A stretch of DNA of 64,000 nt from Pseudomonas baltica (lineage in GTDB: Bacteria; Pseudomonadota; Gammaproteobacteria; Pseudomonadales; Pseudomonadaceae): contig NZ_JACMYH010000001.1 in assembly GCF_014235765.1 (NCBI RefSeq), positions 1,922,001 through 1,986,000 of the forward strand. Reading direction: 5' to 3'. This document shows positions 28,907-37,139 of this stretch, piece after piece. The translations under genes were made by a program, and so were the position numbers. Each line of letters opens with the position of its first letter. Positions within the stretch are counted from its first letter, which is position 1. The notes beneath the pieces are model-generated. The model worked only from the letters and a program-made list of their open reading frames with translations. It was not told the DNA's origin and did no database searches.

Positions 28907-30502
28907 ATGAAAACGCTATCACTCAAGGCTGCCGTAGCCGCCGCCCTGCTCGGCATGAGCCTGGGCGCCAGTGCCAAACCGCTGGTGGTCTGCACCGAAG
29001 CCAGTCCCGAAGGTTTCGATATCGTTCAGTACACCGGTGCGGTGACGGCCGACGCCTCAGCCGAAACGGTGTTCAACCGCCTCGTCGACTTCACGCCGGG
29101 CAGCACCGATATCCAGCCCGGCCTGGCACGAAGCTGGGACATCAGCGAAGACGGCAAGACCTACACTTTCCACCTGCGCGAGGGCGTGAAGTTCCATACC
29201 ACGGACTACTTCAAGCCGACCCGCAACCTCACTGCCGACGACGTGCTGTGGAGCTTCATGCGCCAGTTCGATGCCAACCACCCCTGGCATGACAAGTCGA
29301 CCATGGGCTATCCCTACTTCGAATCGATGGGCATGGGTGAGTTGATCCAGAGCATCGACAAGCTTGATGAGCTGACCGTGCGTTTCGTGCTCAAGCGCCC
29401 AGAGGCGCCCTTCCTGCGCGACATGGCAATGGGCTTCACCTCGATCTACTCCGCCGAATATGCCGACCAGTTGCTCAAGGCCGGCAAGACCGCCGAGCTG
29501 AACAGCAAGCCGATCGGCACCGGCCCCTTCGTGTTCGTGCGCTACAGCAAGGACGCACAGGTTCGCTACAAGGCCAACCCCGACTATTACAACGGCAAGC
29601 CACCGGCCGACCCGCTGATCTTCGCCATCACCGTGGACAACAACGTGCGGGCGCAGAAGCTGCGCGCCAACGAATGCCAGGTCGCGGTGTACCCCAAGCC
29701 GGACGACGTGCCCGGCATCAAGGCCGACCCGCAGCTCAAGATCGCGGAAATGGACGCCCTGATGACCAGCTACGTGGCCATCAACACCACCCACAAGTAC
29801 CTGAGCGACGTGCGCGTGCGCCAGGCCATCCAGATGGCCTTCGACAAGCAGACCTTCGTGCGTACGCTGTTCGGCGAAGGCAACGCAACGCCGGGCGTGG
29901 GCCCCTACCCGACCACCCTGCTGGGCTACAATCATTCCCTGAAGGACTTGCCCTACGATCCGGCCAAGGCCCGGGCGCTGCTCAAGGAAGCCGGCGTTCC
30001 GGAAGGTACGTCGTTCACCATCTTTGCGCGCAATGGCAGCAGCCCGACCAACCCCAATTCCAGCCTGGCGGCGCAGCTGCTCCAGGCGGACCTGGCCAAG
30101 GTAGGCATCAAGCTGGATATTCGCGTGCTGGAGTGGGGCGAGTTGATCAAGCGCCTGAAACTGGGCGAACATGACCTGGCTTTCTACGGTTGGGCCGGCG
30201 ACAACGGCGATCCGGACAACTTTCTCAGCCCGAACCTGACGTGTGAAGCGGCGAAGAACGGCGAAAACGCCGCTCGCTGGTGCAACCCGGAGTTCGATGC
30301 ATTGGTGAACAAGGCCCGCGAAGCCACTGAACCGGCAGCGCGCGCGGCGTTCTACGAACAGGCACAGGTCATTTTTCTCAAAGAGCAACCCTGGTTGAGC
30401 CTGGCGTATCCACGCCTGTTCTCGGCCATGCGCAAGAACGTCGAAGGCTTCCACATAAGCCCGATGACCAATAATAACTTCGCCACCACCCAGGTGAAGT
30501 AG
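28907..30502 (+). CDS. dppA: Dipeptide-binding protein, copy 4 of 4 (DppA-like)
   Basis: A 531-residue SBP family 5 protein, the most divergent of the four and the one directly ahead of dppB. The signal ends LGASA-KP, and the mature part begins PLVVCTEASPEGFDIVQYTG. The ligand segment reads FYGWAGDNGDPDNFLSPNL, where the other copies have WLGTLY or WLGVLY. It also lacks the YNV motif of the others (TSYVAINTTHKYLSD instead). By position it corresponds to dppA4 of PAO1, and it may be the main partner of DppBC. Confidence 0.92.
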   Translation: MKTLSLKAAVAAALLGMSLGASAKPLVVCTEASPEGFDIVQYTGAVTADASAETVFNRLVDFTPGSTDIQPGLARSWDISEDGKTYTFHLREGVKFHTTDYFKPTRNLTADDVLWSFMRQFDANHPWHDKSTMGYPYFESMGMGELIQSIDKLDELTVRFVLKRPEAPFLRDMAMGFTSIYSAEYADQLLKAGKTAELNSKPIGTGPFVFVRYSKDAQVRYKANPDYYNGKPPADPLIFAITVDNNVRAQKLRANECQVAVYPKPDDVPGIKADPQLKIAEMDALMTSYVAINTTHKYLSDVRVRQAIQMAFDKQTFVRTLFGEGNATPGVGPYPTTLLGYNHSLKDLPYDPAKARALLKEAGVPEGTSFTIFARNGSSPTNPNSSLAAQLLQADLAKVGIKLDIRVLEWGELIKRLKLGEHDLAFYGWAGDNGDPDNFLSPNLTCEAAKNGENAARWCNPEFDALVNKAREATEPAARAAFYEQAQVIFLKEQPWLSLAYPRLFSAMRKNVEGFHISPMTNNNFATTQVK

Positions 30503-30510
30503 AAAAAGAC

Positions 30511-30546
30511 GCCCCGCTTCGGCGCCCATCCGGGCGGACGCGGGGC
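30511..30546 (+). terminator. Intercistronic hairpin between the binding protein and dppB
   Basis: GCCCCGC (30511-30517) pairs with GCGGGGC (30540-30546), with an inner GCCC/GGGC stem. Lacking a T-run, it probably lowers rather than stops transcription into dppB, consistent with permease genes being made in smaller amounts than binding proteins. Confidence 0.6.
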
Positions 30547-30578
30547 ATGCCTAACCGGCTGATGAGGTACTACGCACG

Positions 30579-31589
30579 ATGTTTAGTTTTATTGCCCGAC
30601 GTGTGGGATTGCTGATCCCCACTTTCTTCGGCATCACGCTATTGACCTTCGCGTTGATACGCCTGATTCCCGGTGACCCTGTCGAAGTGATGATGGGCGA
30701 GCGTCGGGTCGACCCCGAAATGCACGCACAGGCGATGGAACGCCTGGGTCTGAACAAGCCCCTGTATGCCCAGTACCTGGACTACATCGGCAACCTTGCC
30801 CAGGGCAACCTGGGCGAGTCGCTGCGGACCCGTGAAAGCGTGTGGACCGAGTTCACCGCACTGTTTCCGGCCACCCTGGAGCTGTCCATTGCCGCGCTGA
30901 TCTTCGCCGGCATTCTGGGCCTGCTCGCCGGGGTAATCGCCGCACTCAAGCGAGGCTCCCTGTTCGATCACGGGGTCATGGGCATCTCCCTGGCCGGCTA
31001 TTCCATGCCGATTTTCTGGTGGGGCCTGATCCTGATCATGTTCTTCTCGGTGACCCTGGGCTGGACGCCGGTCTCCGGGCGCATCGACCTGTTGTACGAC
31101 ATCGAGCCGAAAACCGGCTTCATGCTCATCGACACGCTGTTCAGCGAAGACGAAGGCGCCTGGTGGGATGCCCTGCATCACCTGATTCTGCCAGCCATCG
31201 TACTGGGCACCATCCCGCTTGCGGTGATCGCGCGCATGACCCGTTCCTCGATGCTCGAAGTCCTGCGCGAGGATTACGTGCGCACGGCGCGCGCCAAGGG
31301 CCTGTCGCCGGCCCGCGTAGTATTCGTGCACGGCCTGCGCAATGCGCTGATTCCGGTGCTCACGGTGTTCGGCCTGCAGGTCGGCACGCTGCTGGCCGGT
31401 GCGGTACTGACCGAAACCATCTTTTCCTGGCCGGGCATCGGCAAGTGGCTGATCGAGGCCATCGGCGCCCGTGACTACCCTGTCGTGCAGAACGGCATCC
31501 TGTTGATCGCCTGCCTGGTGATCCTGGTCAACTTCGTCGTGGATATACTCTACGGCCTGGCCAACCCACGCATCCGTCATCAGCGCTGA
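30579..31589 (+). CDS. dppB: Dipeptide ABC transporter permease DppB
   Basis: A 336-residue inner-membrane permease with about six helices and the conserved BPD-transport motif YVRTARAKGLSPARVVFVHG, the contact site for the ATPases. The N-terminus MFSFIARRVGLLIPTFFGIT and the LIPGDPVEVMMGE loop are typical of DppB/OppB. It forms the channel with DppC. The gene follows the fourth binding protein and is 10 bases before dppC. Confidence 0.96.
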   Translation: MFSFIARRVGLLIPTFFGITLLTFALIRLIPGDPVEVMMGERRVDPEMHAQAMERLGLNKPLYAQYLDYIGNLAQGNLGESLRTRESVWTEFTALFPATLELSIAALIFAGILGLLAGVIAALKRGSLFDHGVMGISLAGYSMPIFWWGLILIMFFSVTLGWTPVSGRIDLLYDIEPKTGFMLIDTLFSEDEGAWWDALHHLILPAIVLGTIPLAVIARMTRSSMLEVLREDYVRTARAKGLSPARVVFVHGLRNALIPVLTVFGLQVGTLLAGAVLTETIFSWPGIGKWLIEAIGARDYPVVQNGILLIACLVILVNFVVDILYGLANPRIRHQR

Positions 31590-31599
31590 GACCCTATCC

Positions 31600-32511
31600 A
31601 TGACTACGAAAATCGAAACGGTAGCGGTGGATCAGAGCCTGCTCTATCCCTCCCCGTACAAAGAATTCTGGCAGGCTTTTGCCAAGAACAAGGGCGCCGT
31701 GGCCGGCCTGGTGTTCATGCTGATCATCGTCTTCTGCGCGCTGTTCGCGCCCTGGGTGGCACCGCACAACCCCAGCGAGCAGTACCGCGACTTTCTCCTG
31801 ACCCCGCCGGTATGGCTGGAAGGCGGCCAGTGGCAGTTCATTCTGGGCACCGACGAACTGGGCCGCGACCTGCTTTCGCGCCTGATCCAGGGTTCGCGGC
31901 TGTCGCTGCTGATCGGCCTGTCGTCGGTGGTGATGTCACTGATCCCGGGCATCCTCATGGGTCTGCTGGCCGGCTTTTTCCCACGCATCCTCGGGCCGTC
32001 GATCATGCGCCTGATGGACGTCATGCTGGCGCTGCCGTCGCTGCTGCTGGCAGTGGCCATCGTCGCCATTCTCGGCCCTGGCCTGATCAACACCGTGATC
32101 GCCATTGCCGTGGTGTCGCTGCCTTCCTACGTGCGCCTGACCCGCGCTGCGGTGATGGGTGAACTGAACCGCGACTACGTCACTGCCGCGCGGCTGGCCG
32201 GGGCAACGCTGCCACGCCTGATGTTCATTACCGTGCTGCCCAACTGCATGGCGCCGCTGATCGTGCAGGCCACCTTGAGTTTCTCCTCGGCGATTCTCGA
32301 CGCCGCTGCGCTGGGCTTCCTGGGCCTGGGCGTGCAGCCGCCGACGCCGGAATGGGGCACCATGCTGGCCTCGGCGCGGGACTACATCGAACGCGCCTGG
32401 TGGGTGGTGAGCCTGCCGGGTCTGACCATTCTGCTCAGCGTGCTGGCAATCAACCTGATGGGCGACGGGCTGCGCGATGCGCTGGACCCCAAACTCAAGA
32501 ACGCCGCCTGA
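31600..32511 (+). CDS. dppC: Dipeptide ABC transporter permease DppC
   Basis: A 303-residue permease with six helices and the OppC-type cytoplasmic N-terminal leader (about 40 residues before the first helix). The periplasmic [18 protein letters not shown] and the ATPase-contact loop [17 protein letters not shown] are both conserved. Together with DppB it builds the membrane channel. The gap to dppD is 10 bases. Confidence 0.96.
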   Translation: MTTKIETVAVDQSLLYPSPYKEFWQAFAKNKGAVAGLVFMLIIVFCALFAPWVAPHNPSEQYRDFLLTPPVWLEGGQWQFILGTDELGRDLLSRLIQGSRLSLLIGLSSVVMSLIPGILMGLLAGFFPRILGPSIMRLMDVMLALPSLLLAVAIVAILGPGLINTVIAIAVVSLPSYVRLTRAAVMGELNRDYVTAARLAGATLPRLMFITVLPNCMAPLIVQATLSFSSAILDAAALGFLGLGVQPPTPEWGTMLASARDYIERAWWVVSLPGLTILLSVLAINLMGDGLRDALDPKLKNAA

Positions 32512-32521
32512 GGAGCCGACC

Positions 32522-33490
32522 ATGTCACTTTTGAATATCAATAATCTGAACGTGCGCTTTGGCGACGCCAAGGCTGTGCCGGTCGTCGACGGGCTGGACC
32601 TCAGCGTGGACAAGGGCGAAGTGCTCGCCATCGTCGGCGAGTCGGGTTCGGGCAAGTCGGTGACCATGATGGCCCTGATGGGCCTGATCGACGCGCCCGG
32701 CATCGTCACGGCCGACTCGCTGCTGTTCGACGGCCACGACATGCTCAAGCTCAACGCACGGCAACGGCGCAAGGTGGTCGGCAAGGACCTGGCGATGATT
32801 TTCCAGGATCCGATGACCGCCCTGAACCCAAGCTACACCGTGGGCTTCCAGATCGAGGAGGTCTTGCGCCAGCATCTGGGCATGTCCGGCAAGGCCGCGC
32901 GCCAGCGGGCCCTGGAACTGCTCAAGAAGGTGGAGATTCCTGCGGCGGAAAGCCGTCTGGATGCCTACCCCCATCAACTGTCCGGTGGCATGAGCCAGCG
33001 CGTGGCAATCGCCATGGCGATTGCCGGCGAACCCAAGCTGCTGATCGCCGACGAACCCACCACCGCCCTGGACGTGACCATTCAGGCGCAGATCATGGAG
33101 TTGCTGCTCAACCTGCAGCAAGAGCAGAACATGGGCTTGATCCTGATCACCCATGACCTGGCCGTGGTGGCCGAAACCGCCCAGCGCGTGTGCGTGATGT
33201 ACGCCGGCCAGGCGGTGGAGGTGGGCCACGTGCCGCAACTGTTCGATATCCCTGCGCACCCCTACAGCGAAGCGCTGCTGATGGCCATCCCCGAGCACAG
33301 CGAGGGCGCCGAACGCCTGGCCACCCTGCCCGGCATCGTCCCGGGCCGCTACGACCGTCCGCAGGGCTGCCTGCTTTCGCCACGCTGCCCCTACGTGCGT
33401 GAAAACTGCCGTACCGAACGCCCTGCCCTGGATCAGAAAGCCCAGAGCCTGGCGCGCTGTCTCTATCCACTCAATCAGGAGGTGGCGTAA
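32522..33490 (+). CDS. dppD: Dipeptide ABC transporter ATPase DppD
   Basis: A 322-residue ABC ATPase with Walker A GESGSGKS (about residues 39-46), signature LSGGMSQR, Walker B LLIADEPT and the oligopeptide-family C-terminal extension with cysteines ([14 protein letters not shown]) that may hold an iron-sulfur cluster in this family. The start [10 protein letters not shown] at 32522 follows GAGGAGCC. Its TAA stop overlaps the ATG of dppF by one base (TAATG). Confidence 0.96.
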   Translation: MSLLNINNLNVRFGDAKAVPVVDGLDLSVDKGEVLAIVGESGSGKSVTMMALMGLIDAPGIVTADSLLFDGHDMLKLNARQRRKVVGKDLAMIFQDPMTALNPSYTVGFQIEEVLRQHLGMSGKAARQRALELLKKVEIPAAESRLDAYPHQLSGGMSQRVAIAMAIAGEPKLLIADEPTTALDVTIQAQIMELLLNLQQEQNMGLILITHDLAVVAETAQRVCVMYAGQAVEVGHVPQLFDIPAHPYSEALLMAIPEHSEGAERLATLPGIVPGRYDRPQGCLLSPRCPYVRENCRTERPALDQKAQSLARCLYPLNQEVA

Positions 33491-34458
33491 TGAGCGTCGT
33501 ACTGACCGCCCGCGACCTTACTCGCCACTACAACGTCTCGGCCGGGCTGTTCAAGCCTGATGCCGTGGTGCGCGCCCTCAATGGCGTGTCCTTCGAGCTC
33601 GAAGCCGGCAAGACCCTTGCCGTGGTCGGTGAATCGGGCTGCGGCAAGTCGACCCTGGCTCGCGCGCTGACCTTGATCGAAGAGCCTTCGTCCGGGTCGC
33701 TGCAGATCGCCGGCCAGGAAGTCGCCGGCGCCAGCAAGGCCGAGCGCAAGCAATTGCGCAAAGACGTGCAGATGGTCTTCCAGAGCCCCTATGCCTCGCT
33801 CAATCCGCGGCAGAAGATCGGCGATCAGCTCGGTGAGCCATTGCTCATCAACACCTCGCTGAGCAAGGCCGAGCGACGCGAGAAGGTCCAGGCAATGATG
33901 CAACAGGTCGGCCTGCGGCCCGAGCACTACCAGCGCTACCCGCACATGTTCTCCGGTGGTCAGCGCCAGCGTATTGCCCTGGCTCGTGCCATGATGCTGC
34001 AGCCAAAGGTGCTGGTCGCCGATGAGCCGACCTCGGCACTCGACGTGTCGATCCAGGCGCAGGTGCTGAACCTGTTCATGGACCTGCAGCAGGAGTTCAA
34101 CACGGCCTATGTGTTCATCTCGCACAACCTGGCGGTGGTGCGTCACGTGGCCGATCAGGTGCTGGTGATGTACCTGGGCCGGCCAGCGGAAATGGGGCCC
34201 AAGGAGGACATCTACACCCGGCCTCTGCACCCGTACACCCAGGCGCTGCTGTCGGCAACGCCGACCATCAAGCCCGATCCGCTCAAGCCCAAGATCAAGA
34301 TCGTCGGCGAATTGCCCAACCCGTTGAATCCACCGTCGGGCTGTGCGTTCCACAAGCGTTGCCCGTACGCCACCGAACGCTGCAGCACGGAAATACCGGC
34401 GTTCCGGCCGGTGGATACGCGGCAAGTGGCGTGTCATTACGCCGAACAGTTCCTGTAA
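33490..34458 (+). CDS. dppF: Dipeptide ABC transporter ATPase DppF
   Basis: A 322-residue ABC ATPase that pairs with DppD. Walker A GESGCGKST, signature FSGGQRQR, Walker B VLVADEPT and the C-terminal oligopeptide extension CAFHKRCPYATERC are visible. It begins [20 protein letters not shown]. It is the last gene of the dpp operon and is followed at once by a strong terminator. Confidence 0.96.
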   Translation: MSVVLTARDLTRHYNVSAGLFKPDAVVRALNGVSFELEAGKTLAVVGESGCGKSTLARALTLIEEPSSGSLQIAGQEVAGASKAERKQLRKDVQMVFQSPYASLNPRQKIGDQLGEPLLINTSLSKAERREKVQAMMQQVGLRPEHYQRYPHMFSGGQRQRIALARAMMLQPKVLVADEPTSALDVSIQAQVLNLFMDLQQEFNTAYVFISHNLAVVRHVADQVLVMYLGRPAEMGPKEDIYTRPLHPYTQALLSATPTIKPDPLKPKIKIVGELPNPLNPPSGCAFHKRCPYATERCSTEIPAFRPVDTRQVACHYAEQFL

Positions 34459-34464
34459 CGCTTC

Positions 34465-34498
34465 AAGGCCTCTTCGCTCACTGTCGAAGAGGCCTTTT
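34465..34498 (+). terminator. Rho-independent terminator of the dpp operon
   Basis: AAGGCCTCTTCG (34465-34476), eight-base loop, CGAAGAGGCCTT (34485-34496) and TT: a perfect 12-bp stem directly after dppF. Confidence 0.85.
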
Positions 34499-34551
34499 GC
34501 CTCCCCTTCCTCCCAGTGCATCCGCAGACGAATGTCTCTATGATGCCGAAC

Positions 34552-35931
34552 ATGATCAAAGACCCCTTCGCCCGCCTCAACCTCGATCGCGAGGTCATCA
34601 CCGTCAGCCAGCTCAATGGCCGCGCCCGTGTATTGCTCGAAGACGTCTTCAGCAACATCTGGGTCGAAGGTGAAATCTCCAACCTGGCGCGTCCGGCGTC
34701 CGGCCACGTCTATTTCACCCTGAAGGACAGTGGTGCGCAGGTACGCTGCGCCTTGTTCAGGCAGAACGCCCAACGCGTGCGCCAGGTCCTCAAGGACGGC
34801 GCAGCGGTAAAGGTGCGTGGCAAGGTCTCGCTGTTCGAAGGCCGTGGTGACTATCAGCTGATCCTCGACACCGTGGAGCCTGCCGGCGACGGCGCACTGC
34901 GCATGGCGTTCGATGCGCTCAAGGTCAAGCTCGATGCCGAAGGCCTGTTCAGCAGCGAACGCAAGGTCGCGCTGCCGGCTCACCCGCAACGCATCGGGAT
35001 CGTCAGCTCGCCGACCGGCGCGGTAATCCGCGACATCATCAGCGTGTTCCGTCGCCGCGCCCCGCAGATCCAGTTGACCCTGATCCCGACCGCCGTGCAG
35101 GGCCGCGAAGCCACCGCTCAGATCGTCCGCGCCCTGCGCCTGGCCGATGCGCGCGGGTTCGACGCGATCATCCTCGCCCGTGGCGGCGGTTCGCTGGAGG
35201 ACCTCTGGTGCTTCAACGAAGAAGCCGTGGCGCGCGCCGTCGATGCCTGTGTGACGCCGATCGTCAGTGCCGTAGGCCACGAGACCGACGTGTCCATCAG
35301 CGACTTCGTGGCCGACGTACGTGCCCCTACTCCTTCGGCAGCTGCCGAACTGCTGGCCCCGGATGCCGGCGACCTGCAGCGCCGACTCGACAGCCTGCAG
35401 CGGCGCCTGGTGTTGCGCATGCACAATCGCCTGGCCCACGAACGCCTGCGTGTGGAAGGGCTGACCCGCCGCCTGCGCCATCCCGGCGAACGTTTGCGCC
35501 AACAGGCACAGCGCCTGGACGACCTGGACATGCGCATGCGCCGCGCCTTCGAACGGCAGATGACTGCGCGCGCGCACCGCCTGGCACAGTTGCAGACGCG
35601 GCTTGCCGGGCAGCACCCGGACCGAGTCCTGCGGCTGCTCAAACAGCGCCTGGATGGCCTGGCCGAGCGTCTGCCGCGGGCCATGCGCGACACCCTCAAG
35701 GCGCGTCGTCTGTTGCTGCAGAGCCAGGTGCAGACCCTGCACGTGGTCAGCCCATTGGCGACCCTCGGACGCGGCTACAGCATCCTGCTCGATGAGCGGG
35801 GCCAGGCCATCCGCAGCGCCGAACAGACCCAGCGCGGTCAATGCCTGATCGCAAGGCTCGGCGAAGGCGAGCTTGCAGTGCGCGTCGAGGACAATCACCT
35901 CACGCCCGTTACCCTTTCCCTACTGGACTGA
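34552..35931 (+). CDS. xseA: Exodeoxyribonuclease VII large subunit
   Basis: A 459-residue large subunit of exonuclease VII, which degrades single-stranded DNA to oligonucleotides with XseB. It has an N-terminal OB domain (ISNLARPASGHVYFTLKDS, VRCALFRQ), the catalytic domain with RIGIVSSPTGAVIRDI, ARGGGSLEDLWCFNEE and VGHETDVSISDFVAD, then the long coiled coil at about residues 270-380. The start MIKDPFARLNLDREV at 34552 gives the family length; in-frame ATGs at 34540 and 34543 would add three or four residues. The small subunit gene is not in this window. The M23 gene starts 3 bases after its stop. Confidence 0.96.
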   Translation: MIKDPFARLNLDREVITVSQLNGRARVLLEDVFSNIWVEGEISNLARPASGHVYFTLKDSGAQVRCALFRQNAQRVRQVLKDGAAVKVRGKVSLFEGRGDYQLILDTVEPAGDGALRMAFDALKVKLDAEGLFSSERKVALPAHPQRIGIVSSPTGAVIRDIISVFRRRAPQIQLTLIPTAVQGREATAQIVRALRLADARGFDAIILARGGGSLEDLWCFNEEAVARAVDACVTPIVSAVGHETDVSISDFVADVRAPTPSAAAELLAPDAGDLQRRLDSLQRRLVLRMHNRLAHERLRVEGLTRRLRHPGERLRQQAQRLDDLDMRMRRAFERQMTARAHRLAQLQTRLAGQHPDRVLRLLKQRLDGLAERLPRAMRDTLKARRLLLQSQVQTLHVVSPLATLGRGYSILLDERGQAIRSAEQTQRGQCLIARLGEGELAVRVEDNHLTPVTLSLLD

Positions 35932-35934
35932 TCC

Positions 35935-36756
35935 ATGCCGCGTTTTCTCGTTGTCGCCCTGCTGATATGCCTGTCTTCGTTCGCCCAGGCGGACAGCTAC
36001 ATCACCCGGCTGTTGAACAAACCGGTGCCCGGCGGCGTGGCGGTGGTCGATCTGGGCAGCGCCAGCCAGGCACCAAAGGCCACCTACGATGGCAGGCAGG
36101 TGCTGGTGGTCAACGAGCAAGGCACCTGGCGCGCCATCGTAGGTATTCCATTGACGGTCAAGCCGGGCCCGGCGCAGTTGAGCGTGGCCGGGCGCACCGT
36201 CGCTTTTCAGGTGGGCAGCAAACAGTACCCGGAACAGCGGATCACTTTGAAGAATACACGGCAGGTCAACCCCAACCCGGCCGACATCAAACGCATCGAC
36301 GGCGAACTGGCCGAGCAGCTGCGCGCCTATCGCAGCTTCAGCGCTGGCACGCCGAGCAACCTGCTGCTGGACAAGCCTGTCAGCGGACCGCTGTCGAGCA
36401 AGTTCGGCGTGCGGCGTTTCTTCAACGGCGAGGAGCGCAATCCTCACTCGGGCCTGGATTTCGCGGTGCCGGCCGGCACGCCGATCAAGACCCCTGCCAA
36501 TGGCAAGGTGATTCTGGTGGGTGATTACTTCTTCAATGGCAACACCGTGTTCGTCGACCATGGGCAGGGCTTCATCAGCATGTTCTGTCACATGTCCAAG
36601 ATCGACGTGAAGGTTGGGCAAAGCCTGGCACGCGGTGCAGTGGTCGGCCGGGTCGGCTCCACCGGCCGCGCGACCGGACCGCACATGCACTGGAATATCA
36701 GCCTCAACGATGCGCGGGTCGATCCGGCGATCTTCATCAACGCCTTTCAGCCTTGA
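35935..36756 (+). CDS. Periplasmic M23 (LytM-type) metallopeptidase
   Basis: A 273-residue secreted protein with signal peptide MPRFLVVALLICLSSFAQA, an N-terminal domain of unknown role, and a C-terminal M23 peptidase domain. Zinc ligands are visible as H and D in NPHSGLDF and as the HxH of GPHMHWNIS. Since both motifs are intact it should be an active peptidoglycan endopeptidase rather than a degenerate LytM regulator such as EnvC. It starts 3 bases after xseA, suggesting co-transcription. The same pairing occurs near PAO1 PA3787 and leuA, but substrate bond is not known. Confidence 0.88.
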   Translation: MPRFLVVALLICLSSFAQADSYITRLLNKPVPGGVAVVDLGSASQAPKATYDGRQVLVVNEQGTWRAIVGIPLTVKPGPAQLSVAGRTVAFQVGSKQYPEQRITLKNTRQVNPNPADIKRIDGELAEQLRAYRSFSAGTPSNLLLDKPVSGPLSSKFGVRRFFNGEERNPHSGLDFAVPAGTPIKTPANGKVILVGDYFFNGNTVFVDHGQGFISMFCHMSKIDVKVGQSLARGAVVGRVGSTGRATGPHMHWNISLNDARVDPAIFINAFQP

Positions 36757-36789
36757 CCCACCGGAAATCCTCCCAGCACTGCTTGACCT

Positions 36790-36816
36790 GTGGGAGCGGG
36801 CTCTGCCCGCGAAGGC
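36790..36816 (+). repeat. REP unit, family C
   Basis: GTGGGAGCGGGCTCTGCCCG followed by CGAAGGC is a typical Pseudomonas REP palindrome (GAGCGGGC/GCCCGC arms). It lies 34 bases after the M23 gene and may mark the 3' end of the xseA-M23 transcript. Confidence 0.85.
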
Positions 36817-36948
36817 CGCACCGCCGGCCCAGCGCATTGCGCCGCCCCTTAAAGCCACGCAATCTCTGGCACCCCTTTCCAAATCTTCAGCAATAAAATC
36901 TCGCCTGCTCCAAGATACCCAACTCTCCTACCATTTTTCTCAATACCC

Positions 36949-36977
36949 TTGCCATTTTTCACCCCACTGGTTAGGGT
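36949..36977 (+). promoter_or_regulatory. Candidate promoter for the leuA leader
   Basis: TTGCCA (36949-36954) and TAGGGT (36972-36977) are separated by 17 bases. The predicted transcript start falls within a few bases of the ATG of the leader peptide at 36985, so the peptide would be leaderless or nearly so. Weak evidence. Confidence 0.35.
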
Positions 36978-36984
36978 TGGGGTC

Positions 36985-37062
36985 ATGAACACTGCACACA
37001 CCCTCATCCAGCTCCGCCAACACCGCAGCCTCTGCCTGGTCAGTGCACGACTGCCTGGCTGA
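36985..37062 (+). CDS. Candidate leuA leader peptide (25 residues)
   Basis: A short frame reading [12 protein letters not shown] then [13 protein letters not shown] and TGA, 77 bases upstream of leuA. Five of 25 residues are leucine (codons CTC, CTC, CTC, CTG, CTG), and it ends Pro-Gly-stop, a slow termination context. The bases around its stop (CTGCCTGG, 37051-37058) can pair with GGCAG at 37099-37103 or CCAGGC at 37113-37118. This fits translation-coupled control of leuA by leucyl-tRNA supply, though there is no obvious U-tract terminator before leuA. It is too short to judge by homology from here. The rest of the 383-base gap shows only the REP unit and the candidate promoter. Confidence 0.55.
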   Translation: MNTAHTLIQLRQHRSLCLVSARLPG

Positions 37063-37139
37063 AACGCGTCGCCTCGCCTCTTCACCATTCGAATGACCGG
37101 CAGGCCCTTTCCCCAGGCTGCTCACCAAGGATTTTCACC

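Noticed and set aside
34516-34551. Upstream extension of xseA to an earlier start
   Set aside because: The added residues (MHPQTNVSMMPN) are not family-like, and MIKDPFARL at 34552 gives the usual 459-residue length.
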